From positions 7,874,001-7,938,000 of the forward strand of contig NZ_CP108474.1 in assembly GCF_036226445.1 (NCBI RefSeq): DNA of 64,000 nt. Direction: 5' to 3'. The notes below the pieces were generated by a model that ran no database searches, was not told the origin of the DNA, and saw only the letters and a program-made list of their open reading frames with translations. Each line of letters starts with the position of its first letter. Position 1 is the stretch's first letter. The translations under genes and the position numbers were made by a program. The stretch is from Streptomyces sp. NBC_01255 (GTDB lineage Bacteria > Actinomycetota > Actinomycetes > Streptomycetales > Streptomycetaceae). Shown piece after piece: positions 1 through 22,609 of the stretch.

Positions 1-44
1 CCGAGGGTTTCACCCGGATCGCCGAAGTCCTCACCCGTCGCTGA
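1..44 (+). CDS. C-terminal end of an unidentified gene (partial)
   Basis: An open frame enters from the left edge and ends with TGA at 42-44, encoding only the last 13 or so residues (ending LTRR). It converges on and overlaps by 14 bases the end of the MarR/formyltransferase-like gene on the other strand. Too short to assign a function, and it may be chance. Confidence 0.35.
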   Translation, partial: EGFTRIAEVLTRR

Positions 45-1110
45 GAGTTCGGTGCTCGTCGGCAGGCTCCGGGTCCGCCGCCCCGAAGTATTCCTCGGGG
101 GCGATCTCCCGGCCGTCCTCGGTACGGAGGCGGGTCAGGGCGAGGGCGTGGTTGCGGCCCGTGTGGGCGGCGGCTCCGGTGACGATGACGACGCCCTCGT
201 CCTCGGTGTGGAGGACCAGGCCGGGCGTCCCCGCGTAGGTGTGGCGGGTGACCTCGGCCGCGAGGATCTCCAGTCGTCGGCCGTGGTGGTGGGTGTACGC
301 GGCGGGGTAGGCACCCCGCCGGGCGTCGACGAACCGCGCGAGGGACTTCGCCGGCAGCGACCAGTCGATCCGGCCGTCCTCGGCGGAGTGGGTCCGGACG
401 GAGGGGCCGGTGCCCTGCCCCCGGTGGTGGGTGCCGCTCGGGGCTTCGTGCACCACGCCGGCCGGTGCCGGTTCGAGATGGCGGTGCACGCGCCGTAACA
501 GGGAGCCCAGTTGGTCGCGTTCCGCCGGGCTGAGCGGGGCGAGGATGTCGTCGTCCGCCGACGCGATGTCCGCGCTGAGCTCGGCCAGCGCGGTCCTGCC
601 CTCGGCGGTCAGGGCGACCACGACGCGGCGCCGGTCGGCGGTGTCCCGGACGCAGTCGACGTGTCCGGCCCTCTCCAGATCGTTGACGATCTTCACGAGG
701 TCGCTGGCGTTCATGTCGAGGCGCGCTGCCAGGGCCGTCTTCATCTGCGGGCCGAGGTCGCCGAGGAGCGCCATAACGGTGAGGTGCCACAGGCGGAGCC
801 CCCGTGCGGCCAGCCTGTCGGTCAGGCGGCGGCGCGCGGCCTTGCCGATCGCGGTCAGGAGGTACGCGTGGAGGTCGAGGACGCTCGGTGGCGTCATGCG
901 CGTCGGCGCCGCCGGGGCGGGTGGGGTGAGCGCAGGGGCGGTGGCCGGTGTCGCCGGTGCCTCGCCAGGGAGTGCGACGAGTGTCAGGCCTGCGCCGGAG
1001 AGCGCCGCGAGCACCCGCCCCCAGTCGGTCGGCGCGTTCGAGATGCCGACGAAGGCGAACCGCACGCCCTCCGGGCCGTGTTCCGTTCCCGGGACGACCG
1101 GCTGCTCCAT
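31..1110 (-). CDS. MarR regulator fused to a formyltransferase C-terminal domain (chimeric protein)
   Basis: The 359-residue protein has three parts. Residues 16-47 resemble the first beta-alpha-beta of the formyltransferase encoded at 2019-2966. After an Ala/Pro linker (about 50-75) comes a MarR winged-helix domain (about 76-213), with a recognition-helix region around NASDLVKIVNDLERAG and a wing containing DRRRVVVALT. Residues 246-342 match the C-terminal domain of the neighbouring formyltransferase (shared blocks: RIDWS, HxGRRLEI, GTPG, GVVIV, TGRNH, EYF). The catalytic formyl-transfer core, with its NxH and DxGD motifs, is absent, so a regulatory or ligand-sensing role is more likely than catalysis (inference). 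The ATG at 1110 follows AAGGAAG; an in-frame TTG at 1113 is also possible. An iron box lies 11 bases upstream, so iron-repressed expression is likely. Confidence 0.85.
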   Translation of the reverse strand: MEQPVVPGTEHGPEGVRFAFVGISNAPTDWGRVLAALSGAGLTLVALPGEAPATPATAPALTPPAPAAPTRMTPPSVLDLHAYLLTAIGKAARRRLTDRLAARGLRLWHLTVMALLGDLGPQMKTALAARLDMNASDLVKIVNDLERAGHVDCVRDTADRRRVVVALTAEGRTALAELSADIASADDDILAPLSPAERDQLGSLLRRVHRHLEPAPAGVVHEAPSGTHHRGQGTGPSVRTHSAEDGRIDWSLPAKSLARFVDARRGAYPAAYTHHHGRRLEILAAEVTRHTYAGTPGLVLHTEDEGVVIVTGAAAHTGRNHALALTRLRTEDGREIAPEEYFGAADPEPADEHRTLSDG

Positions 1111-1120
1111 CAACTCTTCC

Positions 1121-1139
1121 TTAGGTGAGGCGAACCTAA
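1121..1139. promoter_or_regulatory. Iron box (DmdR/IdeR-type operator) of the MarR chimera
   Basis: TTAGGTGAGGCGAACCTAA matches the actinobacterial iron-box consensus TTAGGTTAGGCTAACCTAA at 17 of 19 positions, the best of the five boxes in this window. It sits immediately upstream of the chimeric MarR gene, next to its ribosome-binding site, so a bound repressor would block the promoter or early elongation. Confidence 0.9.
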
Positions 1140-1150
1140 TATGTATCCAC

Positions 1151-1182
1151 TGATGTGCCCCGGGACCGTCCGGGGCACATCA
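1151..1182. terminator. Hairpin terminator of the formyltransferase-DDAH operon
   Basis: A perfect 13-bp inverted repeat (TGATGTGCCCCGG, its complement, 6-base loop) lies 3 bases past the stop of the DDAH-family gene. It has no clear T-tract, which is usual for Streptomyces. It separates that operon from the promoter of the MarR chimera. Confidence 0.75.
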
Positions 1183-1185
1183 GGG

Positions 1186-2001
1186 CTATGCGGTGGCCGT
1201 GCGCAGCTCCAGGGTGCAGCACTTGACGCTGCCGCCGGCCTTGAGGAGCTCCGAGAGGTCCACGCCGATGGGGTTGAAGCCCCGGGCGCGCAACTGCTCG
1301 GTCAGACCGGTGGCGTTGTGCGGCAGCACCACGTTGAGGCCGTCCGACGTCGCGTTGAGTCCGAAGACCGCCGCGTCCTCGGCCGTGGCGATGAGGGCAT
1401 CGGGGAACAGACGCCGCAGCACGGCGAGGCTGCCCGGCGAGAAGGCCGCCGGGTAGTACGCGATCGTCTGCTCGTCGAGCACCGTCAGCGCGGTGTCGAG
1501 GTGGTAGTACTGCGGGTCCACGAGCGTCAGCCCGATGACGGGGCGGCCGAAGAACTCCTGGGCCTCGTCGTGCGAGCGCGGGTCGCTGCGGAAGCCCGTA
1601 CCGGCGAGCAGCCACTCACCGGTCAACAGGTAGTCCCCCTCGCCCTCGTTGACGACGTGGGCGGTGCGGAGGTCGGGGAATCCGTTGTCGCGCAGCCAGT
1701 CGTGATAGGCGGGGCCCTCCGCTATGCGCTCGGCGTCGCGGAACCTCGCCACGAGCGCCCGGCCGTCGATCACCGTCGCGCCGTTGGCGGCGAAGACCAT
1801 GTCGGGGAGGCCGGGGACGGGGTCGATCGTGTCGACGGTGTGCCCGAGGCTCAGGTAGACCTCGCGCAGCTTCTCCCACTGGGTGATGGCCAGTTGGGTG
1901 TCGACGGGCTTCGCCGGGTCCATCCAGGGGTTGATGGAGTAGACCACGTCGAAATGGGTGGGCCGGCACATGAGGTAGTGCCGAGGCCGTGCGGTACGCA
2001 T
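1186..2001 (-). CDS. DDAH/amidinotransferase-superfamily hydrolase
   Basis: The 271-residue protein has the length and motifs of N(omega),N(omega)-dimethylarginine dimethylaminohydrolases: an N-terminal MCRPTHFDVVYSINPWMD block, the catalytic His in YYHLDTAL, and the catalytic Cys in GGSVKCCTLEL (Cys261). Family members hydrolyse methylated arginine to citrulline; relatives are arginine deiminases and amidinotransferases. It is 17 bases downstream of the formyltransferase and shares its iron box, so it is likely co-expressed with siderophore synthesis. A role in arginine/ornithine precursor supply is plausible but inferred. The 271-residue length argues against a true amidinotransferase (about 350 residues). 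Confidence 0.82.
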   Translation of the reverse strand: MRTARPRHYLMCRPTHFDVVYSINPWMDPAKPVDTQLAITQWEKLREVYLSLGHTVDTIDPVPGLPDMVFAANGATVIDGRALVARFRDAERIAEGPAYHDWLRDNGFPDLRTAHVVNEGEGDYLLTGEWLLAGTGFRSDPRSHDEAQEFFGRPVIGLTLVDPQYYHLDTALTVLDEQTIAYYPAAFSPGSLAVLRRLFPDALIATAEDAAVFGLNATSDGLNVVLPHNATGLTEQLRARGFNPIGVDLSELLKAGGSVKCCTLELRTATA

Positions 2002-2018
2002 GGTGAGGGTCCTCGTGG

Positions 2019-2966
2019 TCAGGGGCGGCTGGTGAGATAGCCGCCCATGGAAGTGAAGTACTCGGACGCGGGGAGCTCGAGGCCGTCATCGGTCCGTACG
2101 CGGGTGACGGCGAGGCCGTGGTTGCGTCCGGTGCGCGCGTCGGCTCCGGCGACGATGACGACGCCGTCGCCCTCGCGGTAGAAGATCCGGCCAGGAGTGC
2201 CACCGTACCGGCCAGTGGAGACCACGGCGGAGACGATTTCCAGCCGCCTGCCCCGGTGGAACGCGAAGGAGGCCGGATACGGGTCGGACTGGGCGCGGAC
2301 CAGGCGCTCAAGGGCCTCGGCGGGCCAGCTCCAGTCGATCCGGATGTCCTCTTCGGCCCGCTTGTGGAAGAAACTGGCCTGTGACCGATTCTGCTTGGTG
2401 AACTCGGTCTGCCCGGAGGCGATCAGGCCGAGGGCGCCGATCGTGACCGGGGCGATGAGGTCCACCGTTTTGTGGAAGAGGTCCGTCGCCGTGTCGGCCG
2501 GCTCGACGGCGACCGCGTCCTGCCGGACGATGTCGCCGGCGTCGAGCACCTCGTCCATCATGTGGGCGGTGACGCCCACTTCCGGTTCGCCGTTGATCAG
2601 CGCCCAGATCAGGGGCGAGAAGCCGGCGTACTTCGGCAGCAGCGAATCGTGGATGTTCAGCGTGCCGTGGCGCGGCAGGGTGTAGATGCGCGGCGGGATC
2701 CACGTACGCCAGTTGTTGGCCACGATGATGTCCGGATCGGCTTCCTTGAGCCGCTCGAACAGCTCCTCGTCGTCGGGCCGGTTGCGGATGACGACGGGGA
2801 CGCCGTGCTCCGCCGCCAGATCGGCGACCGAGTCGCTCCAGATCTTCTCGTAGGCGTGCTCGCTCTTGGGGTGTGTCACGACCAACACCACGTCGTGCTC
2901 GGAGTCCAGGAGCGCTTGCAGGGTGCGATGGCCCCAGGTCTGATAACCGAACATGACGACCCGCAT
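2019..2966 (-). CDS. Methionyl-tRNA-formyltransferase-like N5-hydroxyornithine formyltransferase
   Basis: The 315-residue protein has the full two-domain formyltransferase layout. The N-terminal hydrolase fold carries NIHDSLLPKY (Asn104, His106) and LDAGD (Asp142), the N-H-D catalytic set, and a C-terminal Formyl_trans_C domain follows from about 215. It is expected to transfer formyl from N10-formyl-tetrahydrofolate to N5-hydroxyornithine, like CchA of coelichelin synthesis. The ATG at 2966 is preceded by GGGAGG; an upstream in-frame extension lacks a ribosome site and the family's MRVVMFG start. It is divergent from the ornithine monooxygenase across a region with two iron boxes. Confidence 0.92.
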   Translation of the reverse strand: MRVVMFGYQTWGHRTLQALLDSEHDVVLVVTHPKSEHAYEKIWSDSVADLAAEHGVPVVIRNRPDDEELFERLKEADPDIIVANNWRTWIPPRIYTLPRHGTLNIHDSLLPKYAGFSPLIWALINGEPEVGVTAHMMDEVLDAGDIVRQDAVAVEPADTATDLFHKTVDLIAPVTIGALGLIASGQTEFTKQNRSQASFFHKRAEEDIRIDWSWPAEALERLVRAQSDPYPASFAFHRGRRLEIVSAVVSTGRYGGTPGRIFYREGDGVVIVAGADARTGRNHGLAVTRVRTDDGLELPASEYFTSMGGYLTSRP

Positions 2967-3004
2967 GGGCTTCCTCCCAGGAAGAGCGATTGATCGACGC
3001 TCAG

Positions 3005-3023
3005 TAAAGCAAGGCTTACCTAA
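3005..3023 (-). promoter_or_regulatory. Iron box of the formyltransferase operon
   Basis: Read on the minus strand, TTAGGTAAGCCTTGCTTTA matches 13 of 19 positions of the iron-box consensus, with a perfect first half-site TTAGGT. It lies about 40 bases upstream of the formyltransferase ATG. Confidence 0.7.
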
Positions 3024-3108
3024 CATGACAACTAGGCCATGTTTCAAGGTTGTTCACGGCCCATGTTTCGTCATCGATCGCCGCAGCCCGTCGACAGGCA
3101 GCGCCAGA

Positions 3109-3127
3109 TCAGGTTAGCTTTACCTAA
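3109..3127 (+). promoter_or_regulatory. Iron box of the monooxygenase-NRPS transcript
   Basis: TCAGGTTAGCTTTACCTAA matches 15 of 19 consensus positions. It is 87 bases upstream of the ornithine monooxygenase ATG. No further box was seen before the NRPS, so it may control the whole run of genes to the MbtH gene. Confidence 0.8.
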
Positions 3128-3214
3128 GTTCTGCTCGGGTCGCCCTCTCCGGTGTGCCCCGAAGCCCTGTTCCAAGCCACGCCCCCCACAGGCGGCACGC
3201 ACGATGGGAGTGAC

Positions 3215-4627
3215 ATGTCTCAGGTTCTTCCTGGTGACACACCTCTGGTCCACGACCTCATTGGAATCGGCTTCGGGCCGTCCAACGTGGCCATGGCGCT
3301 GGCGCTCAGCGAGCACAACGCCCGCGTCGGCAGGGAGGAGGCGGTGACCGCGCACTTCTTCGAGCGGCAGCCGTGCTTCGGCTGGCACCGCGGCATGCTG
3401 ATCGACGACGCGACCATGCAGGTGTCCTTCCTCAAGGACCTCGTGACGCTGCGGAACCCGTCCAGCGAGTACAGCTTCCTCTGCTACCTGCAGAGCAAGG
3501 GCCGGCTGATCGACTTCGTCAACCACAAGAACCTCTTCCCGCTGCGCGTGGAGTTCCACGACTACTTCGAGTGGGCGGCGGCGAAGGTCGACGACATGGT
3601 CTCGTACGGCCACGAGATCATCGCCGTCGAACCCGTCGTCCAGGACGGCGTCGTGGAGTACCTGGAGGTCACCGCCCGCGCCGGCACGGAGCTCGTCGTC
3701 CACCGCGCCCGCAACCTCGTCCTCGGCACCGGACTGCGCCCCCGCATGCCGGAGGGCATCGAGCGGAGCGAACGGGTCTGGCACAACTCCGACCTGCTGG
3801 CCAAGGTGGACAGCCTGGAGGGCGCCGCCCCCGAGCGGTTCGTCGTCGTGGGCGCCGGGCAGAGCGCCGCCGAGAACGTGGCCTACCTGCACCGCCGGTT
3901 CCCCGACGCCGAGATCTGCGCCGTCTTCTCCCGCTACGGCTACAGTCCCGCCGACGACAGCGCCTTCGCCAACCGCATCTTCGACCCCGAAGCGGTCGAC
4001 GAGTACTTCACCGCGCCCGACGACATCAAGCGCAAGCTGATGGAGTACCACGGCAACACCAACTACTCCGTGGTGGACATCGACCTCATCGACGATCTCT
4101 ACCGGCAGTCGTACCAGGAGAAGGTCCTCGGCACCGAGCGGCTGCGCTTCCTGAACATCTCCCGGCTCGTCGGCGTCGAGGACGGTCCGGACGGGGCCCG
4201 CGCCCACGTCAGGTCCCTGGTCAGCGGCGAGGAGACCACGCTCGACGCCGACGTGGTCGTGCTCGCCACCGGCTACAGCCCCGCCGACCCGCTCGGCCTC
4301 CTGGGCGACGTCGCCCAGCGCTGCCACCGCGACGAGCAGGGCCGCATCCGCGTCGAACGCGACTACCGCGTCGCCACCGACCCCGAACTGCGGTGCGGCA
4401 TCTACCTCCAGGGCGGTACGGAACACACTCACGGCATCACGTCGTCGCTGCTCTCCAACACCGCGATCAGGGTCGGGGAGATCCTCGACTCGGTCGTCGG
4501 CCACCGCCCGGCCTCCGCCCCGTCCCCGGCCACCGCCACGCCCCTGGCCACCGTCGCCGTCCCCGCCCCTGCCTCCGCCTCCGGTGAGGGCCGGCCGGTC
4601 GTCGACGGTGTGGGTACGGCCCGCTGA
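3215..4627 (+). CDS. L-ornithine N5-monooxygenase (FAD/NADPH-dependent)
   Basis: The 470-residue flavoprotein belongs to the lysine/ornithine N-monooxygenase family (IucD/PvdA/CchB). It has the FAD motif GIGFGPSN at the N-terminus, the NADPH-binding VVGAGQSAAE in the middle, and the late ATGYSP motif. It hydroxylates the delta-amino group of ornithine, the first committed step to the hydroxamate ligands, in the cytosol. The ATG at 3215 follows GGGAG; 21 extra in-frame codons upstream are unlikely to be translated. The C-terminus ends in a low-complexity Ala/Pro tail of about 40 residues. Confidence 0.95.
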   Translation: MSQVLPGDTPLVHDLIGIGFGPSNVAMALALSEHNARVGREEAVTAHFFERQPCFGWHRGMLIDDATMQVSFLKDLVTLRNPSSEYSFLCYLQSKGRLIDFVNHKNLFPLRVEFHDYFEWAAAKVDDMVSYGHEIIAVEPVVQDGVVEYLEVTARAGTELVVHRARNLVLGTGLRPRMPEGIERSERVWHNSDLLAKVDSLEGAAPERFVVVGAGQSAAENVAYLHRRFPDAEICAVFSRYGYSPADDSAFANRIFDPEAVDEYFTAPDDIKRKLMEYHGNTNYSVVDIDLIDDLYRQSYQEKVLGTERLRFLNISRLVGVEDGPDGARAHVRSLVSGEETTLDADVVVLATGYSPADPLGLLGDVAQRCHRDEQGRIRVERDYRVATDPELRCGIYLQGGTEHTHGITSSLLSNTAIRVGEILDSVVGHRPASAPSPATATPLATVAVPAPASASGEGRPVVDGVGTAR

Positions 4628-4764
4628 CGCGGGTCCGCACACCCTCCCGCCCGTACCACTCCGCGACCCCCCCCCACGTACGACCCGCCACACTCCCCGC
4701 CGGGCAGCGTTCCCGTGTCCGGCGGACGTGGCACGCATGGAAGATCCCCCTGAAAGGAACGTCT

Positions 4765-5847
4765 GTGTCCACTGGTGCACGTCCCGCCCTCGCGCGGTTC
4801 GCCAGATCCGCTCCCCGTGTAGCCGTCCTCGCGGTGGCGGCGCTCGCACTCGCCGCCTGTGGGGGCGGGACGGAGAAGTCCGGCTCGACCTCCTCGCCTT
4901 CCGGCTCGACCTCCTCGCCTTCCGGCTCGGCTTCGGCGGACGGAGCGGCCAAGCCCGCCGCGTTCCCCGTCACCGTCGCTCACAAGTACGGCAGCACGAC
5001 GATCGACAAGGAGCCGAAGACGATCGTCACGCTCGGCCTCTCCGACCAGGACGCGGTGCTCGCGCTCGGCATCAAGCCGGCCGGCTCGGTCGACTGGTTC
5101 AAGGAGCAGCCGTACGGCAAGTGGCCGTGGACGAAGGACAAGTGGGGCTCCACGAAGCCGGCGATCGTCGGCGAGCGCGACGAGTACAACATCGAGAAGA
5201 TCGCCGCGCTGAAGCCGGACCTGGTCATCGCCCAGTACTCGGGGATGAAGAAGGAGCAGTACGACACGCTCTCCAAGTTCACCAAGGTCGTCGCCCAGCC
5301 CAAGGAGCACCCCGACTACGGCGCTCCGTGGCAGGTCATGACCCGCCAGATCGGCAAGGCGCTCGGCAAGGACGCCGAGACCGAGAAGCTGATCACGGAC
5401 ATCGACACCCGCTTCAAGGCCGTCCGTGAGAAGAACCCCGAGTTCGCGACGAAGACGCTGGCCGTCGCCGACTCCTTCGAGGCCGGCAAGTACTCGGCGT
5501 TCACCAAGACCGACCCCAAGGCGATCTTCTTCTCCGAGCTCGGCTTCAAGCTGAAGCCGGAGATCGACGGCCTGGCCAAGCCGGGCTGGAACGTCGCCGA
5601 ACTCAGCGCCGAGAAGCTGAACATCCTCGACGTCGACCGGCTGGTCTGGGTCACCTCCAGCACCGAGGCCAACGACCGCATCAAGGCCGAGCCGCTCTAC
5701 AAGAAGCTGAAGGTCAACCAGGAGAAGCGCGACCTGTTCGTGCCCTACCAGGACCCGGACATCGGCGCCGCGTTCTCCTTCAACACCGTTCTGTCGATCC
5801 CGTACGCCATCGACGAGATCACGCCGCTGCTCGCGGCCGTCAAGTGA
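4765..5847 (+). CDS. Siderophore ABC transporter substrate-binding lipoprotein
   Basis: The 360-residue protein starts with a lipoprotein signal peptide (lipobox LAAC, acylated Cys32). A Ser/Thr/Pro linker holds an exact 21-bp tandem repeat, followed by a periplasmic-binding fold of the FecB/FhuD type (IVTLGLSDQDAVLALG; IEKIAALKPDLVI). It should capture the ferric siderophore outside the cell and deliver it to the FecCD permeases at 24.5-26.6 kb. GTG start with GAAAGGA 6 bases upstream. The 137-base gap before it contains a run of nine C at about 4667-4675. Confidence 0.92.
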   Translation: MSTGARPALARFARSAPRVAVLAVAALALAACGGGTEKSGSTSSPSGSTSSPSGSASADGAAKPAAFPVTVAHKYGSTTIDKEPKTIVTLGLSDQDAVLALGIKPAGSVDWFKEQPYGKWPWTKDKWGSTKPAIVGERDEYNIEKIAALKPDLVIAQYSGMKKEQYDTLSKFTKVVAQPKEHPDYGAPWQVMTRQIGKALGKDAETEKLITDIDTRFKAVREKNPEFATKTLAVADSFEAGKYSAFTKTDPKAIFFSELGFKLKPEIDGLAKPGWNVAELSAEKLNILDVDRLVWVTSSTEANDRIKAEPLYKKLKVNQEKRDLFVPYQDPDIGAAFSFNTVLSIPYAIDEITPLLAAVK

Positions 5848-5902
5848 CGACGCACCGCTGCCCCACCCGCCGCTGACGCGGCGACAGGGGGCGTCGATCG
5901 AA

Positions 5903-5934
5903 CCGACGGCGTGGCGGTCCCGCCACGCCGTCGG
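5903..5934 (+). terminator. Strong GC hairpin between the binding protein and the NRPS
   Basis: A 14-bp perfect stem (CCGACGGCGTGGCG and its complement) with a 4-base loop lies 56 bases after the binding-protein stop and 94 bases before the NRPS start. It could terminate or attenuate, partly uncoupling NRPS expression from the upstream genes. No separate iron box was found between it and the NRPS. Confidence 0.65.
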
Positions 5935-6027
5935 CGTTCGAGGCGCACCCCGCGCACGGAGGGGTGCCGAGCCACGCCCGGGACCACCCCACACCGACGC
6001 ACCTCCAGGGAAAGGCCACTTCGTACG

Positions 6028-20426
<14,399 letters not shown>

Positions 20427-20430
<4 letters not shown>

Positions 20431-20636
20431 CGACCAACCCCTTCGAGGACCCGCAGGGCCGCTTCTGGGTCCTGGCCAACGAGGAGAACCAGCACTCGCT
20501 GTGGCCCTCCTTCGCCGCCGTACCCGCCGGCTGGCGGACCGTCTTCGGCGAGGACACCCGGGAGGCGTGCCTGGCGTACGTGGAGGCCCACTGGACCGAC
20601 CTCCGCCCGGCGAGCCTCGTGGCGCGGCAGGGCTGA
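20427..20636 (+). CDS. MbtH-family NRPS accessory protein
   Basis: The 69-residue protein has the MbtH signature: [22 protein letters not shown], then PAGW and a C-terminal W..LRPASL. Such proteins bind and activate A domains. Its ATG overlaps the NRPS stop (ATGA), so the two are translationally coupled. It is the last gene of this plus-strand run. Confidence 0.96.
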
Positions 20637-20644
20637 GCAACGAA

Positions 20645-20683
20645 AGGAGGGGCGTCACGACGATCCGTCGTGACGCCCCTCCT
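20645..20683. terminator. Bidirectional terminator between mbtH and the ABC exporter
   Basis: A perfect 18-bp stem (AGGAGGGGCGTCACGACG and its complement) with a 3-base loop sits between two convergent genes, 8 bases after the MbtH gene and 12 bases from the end of the exporter gene. Confidence 0.88.
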
Positions 20684-20695
20684 GCGTTCTCCCTG

Positions 20696-22609
20696 TCAGA
20701 GGGACGGCGAGACCGGCACCGCGGATTCGGCGTCGGAGGCCGGCCTCGGGACCTTGTCCGCGGGCTGCCGGCGGCTGTCGGACCACGCGGCCCACAGGTC
20801 GGCGTACCGCCCGCCCGCGGCGATCAGCTCCTCGTGGGTGCCGTTCTCCACGACCCGCCCCTTGTCCAGGACGACGACGCGGTCGGCGGTCGCGGCCTGC
20901 GGAAGACGGTGGGCCACCACCATCCCCGTACGCCCCTCAAGGGCTTGCGCCGCGGCGTCCTCCAGGACGCGCGCGCCCGCGCTGCCCGCGTCGGCCGTCG
21001 CCTCGTCGAGGATGGCGATCGGCGGATCGGCGAGCACCAGCCGGGCCAGCGCGAGATGCTGCGCCTGCGTCACCGTCAGCCGGTGCCCGCCCTCGCCGAC
21101 GACCGTGGCCAGGCCCTCCGGCAGCGCCTCCGCCCACTCCAGGGCATCCACCCGGTCCAGGGCCGCGCGCAGCTCCTCGTCACCGGCGCCGGGCCGGGCG
21201 AGCCGCAGGTCCTCGGCGAGCGGCCCGGCGAAGACGTGCACCTCCTGGCTGATGAGCGTCACCGCGCGCCGGACCCCGGCCGGGCCCAGCTTCCCCACGG
21301 GCACCCCGCCGAGGGTGATCGAGCCCGACGTCGGCTGGTGGACCCCGGCGATGACCTTGGCGAGGGTCGTCTTGCCCGCCCCGCTCGCGCCGACCAGGGC
21401 GACCCGCTCCCCGCTGCGCACGGTGAGGTCGACGTCGTGCAGCACCGGAGCCCCGGTGCCGTACGCGTGACCGAGCGCCGACACCGTGACGGAACCGTCC
21501 ACGGGGGCGTCGGCCTCCTCCGGCTCGGACTCCGCGGGAAGGGCCGAGACCCCCACCAGGCGGGCGAAGCTCGCGCCCGCGGACTGCGCGTCGTCCAGGA
21601 GGTACAGCGTGGCGTTGATCGGGTTGAAGAGGCTGTGGAAGTACAGCGCGGCCGCGGTGGCCGTACCGATGCTGACCGAGCCGCCGTCGACCAGCACGAA
21701 GCCGGTGGCGAGCATCGCGGCGAGGCCGATGAACTCGGCGAGGTTCAGCCGGGAGAAGAAGCCCGTGACGAGGTGGATGCCCCGCAGGCCGAGGTCGCGC
21801 GCGGCCCCCGACCGGTCCTCCAGGAGCCTGGTGTGCGTGGAGCCGAGCCGGAAGGCGCGCACGGTCCGCGCGCCGCCGACGCTGTCGAGCAGCTGGTGCT
21901 GCAATGCCCCGGTGGCGATGCGGTGCTCGCCGTACACGGGGGAGGAGCGGCGCATGTACCAGCGGACGGAGAACACCTGCACCGGCGCGGCGATGAGCGC
22001 GGCGAGCAGGAACCGCCAGTCGAGCACGGCGAGTCCCGCGAAGGTCAGCACGATGGTGAGCGCGGACCGGCTGAACTCGGGAAGGGCCTGCCGCACCGAC
22101 TTCGCGATCATGCCGACATCGCTCGTCACCCGGGACACGAGGTCGCCGGAGCCGGCCGCCTCGACCCGCTCCAGCGGCAGCCGCAGCGCCCGCTCGATGA
22201 ACTGCTCGCGCAGCGCGGCGAGCACGGTCTCGCCGAGCCGGGCGACGAGCGTGCTGCCGACGGCGGCGGCGGCGCCGCGCGCCACGGCGACGGCGATGAG
22301 CAGGACGAGCGGCAGCGTCAGGGCCTGGGACCCCCGCTGATCGACCACCAGGTCGACGATGTGGCCGAGCAGGGGTGCCGTCAGCAGCCCGATGGCCGTC
22401 CCGGCGACCAGGACGGTGATCGCGGCCACGGCCAGGAGCCGGTGGCCGTGGAGCATGGTGCGGAGCGCCGCCATGGACTCGGCGCCGGTGGCGGTCGGCA
22501 GGAGCGCGCGGTCCGGGCTGCTTCCGGTCATGGTCTGTTCCGTCTCCTCGGGCGGTGTCGTACCCGGTGTCGTTCCCGGTGTGGTGCGCGGTGCCTCGTC
22601 GGCCGTCAT
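20696..22609 (-). CDS. ABC exporter half-transporter B (canonical Walker, degenerate signature)
   Basis: The 637-residue protein has an N-terminal six-helix exporter membrane domain and a C-terminal ATPase. Walker A is intact (GASGAGKTT) and Walker B is intact (IAILDEATAD), but the signature motif that should read LSGGQ is LTVTQ. It starts by ATGA overlap with the stop of half-transporter A, so the two form one operon and probably a heterodimer. In this cluster it most likely exports the apo-siderophore; an IrtAB-like import role in the same fold cannot be excluded. The N-terminus has a short Thr/Pro repeat (PGTTPGTTPP). Confidence 0.9.
   Translation of the reverse strand: MTADEAPRTTPGTTPGTTPPEETEQTMTGSSPDRALLPTATGAESMAALRTMLHGHRLLAVAAITVLVAGTAIGLLTAPLLGHIVDLVVDQRGSQALTLPLVLLIAVAVARGAAAAVGSTLVARLGETVLAALREQFIERALRLPLERVEAAGSGDLVSRVTSDVGMIAKSVRQALPEFSRSALTIVLTFAGLAVLDWRFLLAALIAAPVQVFSVRWYMRRSSPVYGEHRIATGALQHQLLDSVGGARTVRAFRLGSTHTRLLEDRSGAARDLGLRGIHLVTGFFSRLNLAEFIGLAAMLATGFVLVDGGSVSIGTATAAALYFHSLFNPINATLYLLDDAQSAGASFARLVGVSALPAESEPEEADAPVDGSVTVSALGHAYGTGAPVLHDVDLTVRSGERVALVGASGAGKTTLAKVIAGVHQPTSGSITLGGVPVGKLGPAGVRRAVTLISQEVHVFAGPLAEDLRLARPGAGDEELRAALDRVDALEWAEALPEGLATVVGEGGHRLTVTQAQHLALARLVLADPPIAILDEATADAGSAGARVLEDAAAQALEGRTGMVVAHRLPQAATADRVVVLDKGRVVENGTHEELIAAGGRYADLWAAWSDSRRQPADKVPRPASDAESAVPVSPSL

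Noticed and set aside
4667..4675. Run of nine C bases
   Set aside because: Non-coding; possibly sequencing-prone, but no feature depends on its length.
5911..6027. GTG start 39 codons upstream of the chosen NRPS start
   Set aside because: It lies inside the hairpin stem and has no ribosome site; the added residues are Arg/Pro-rich and unlike C domains.
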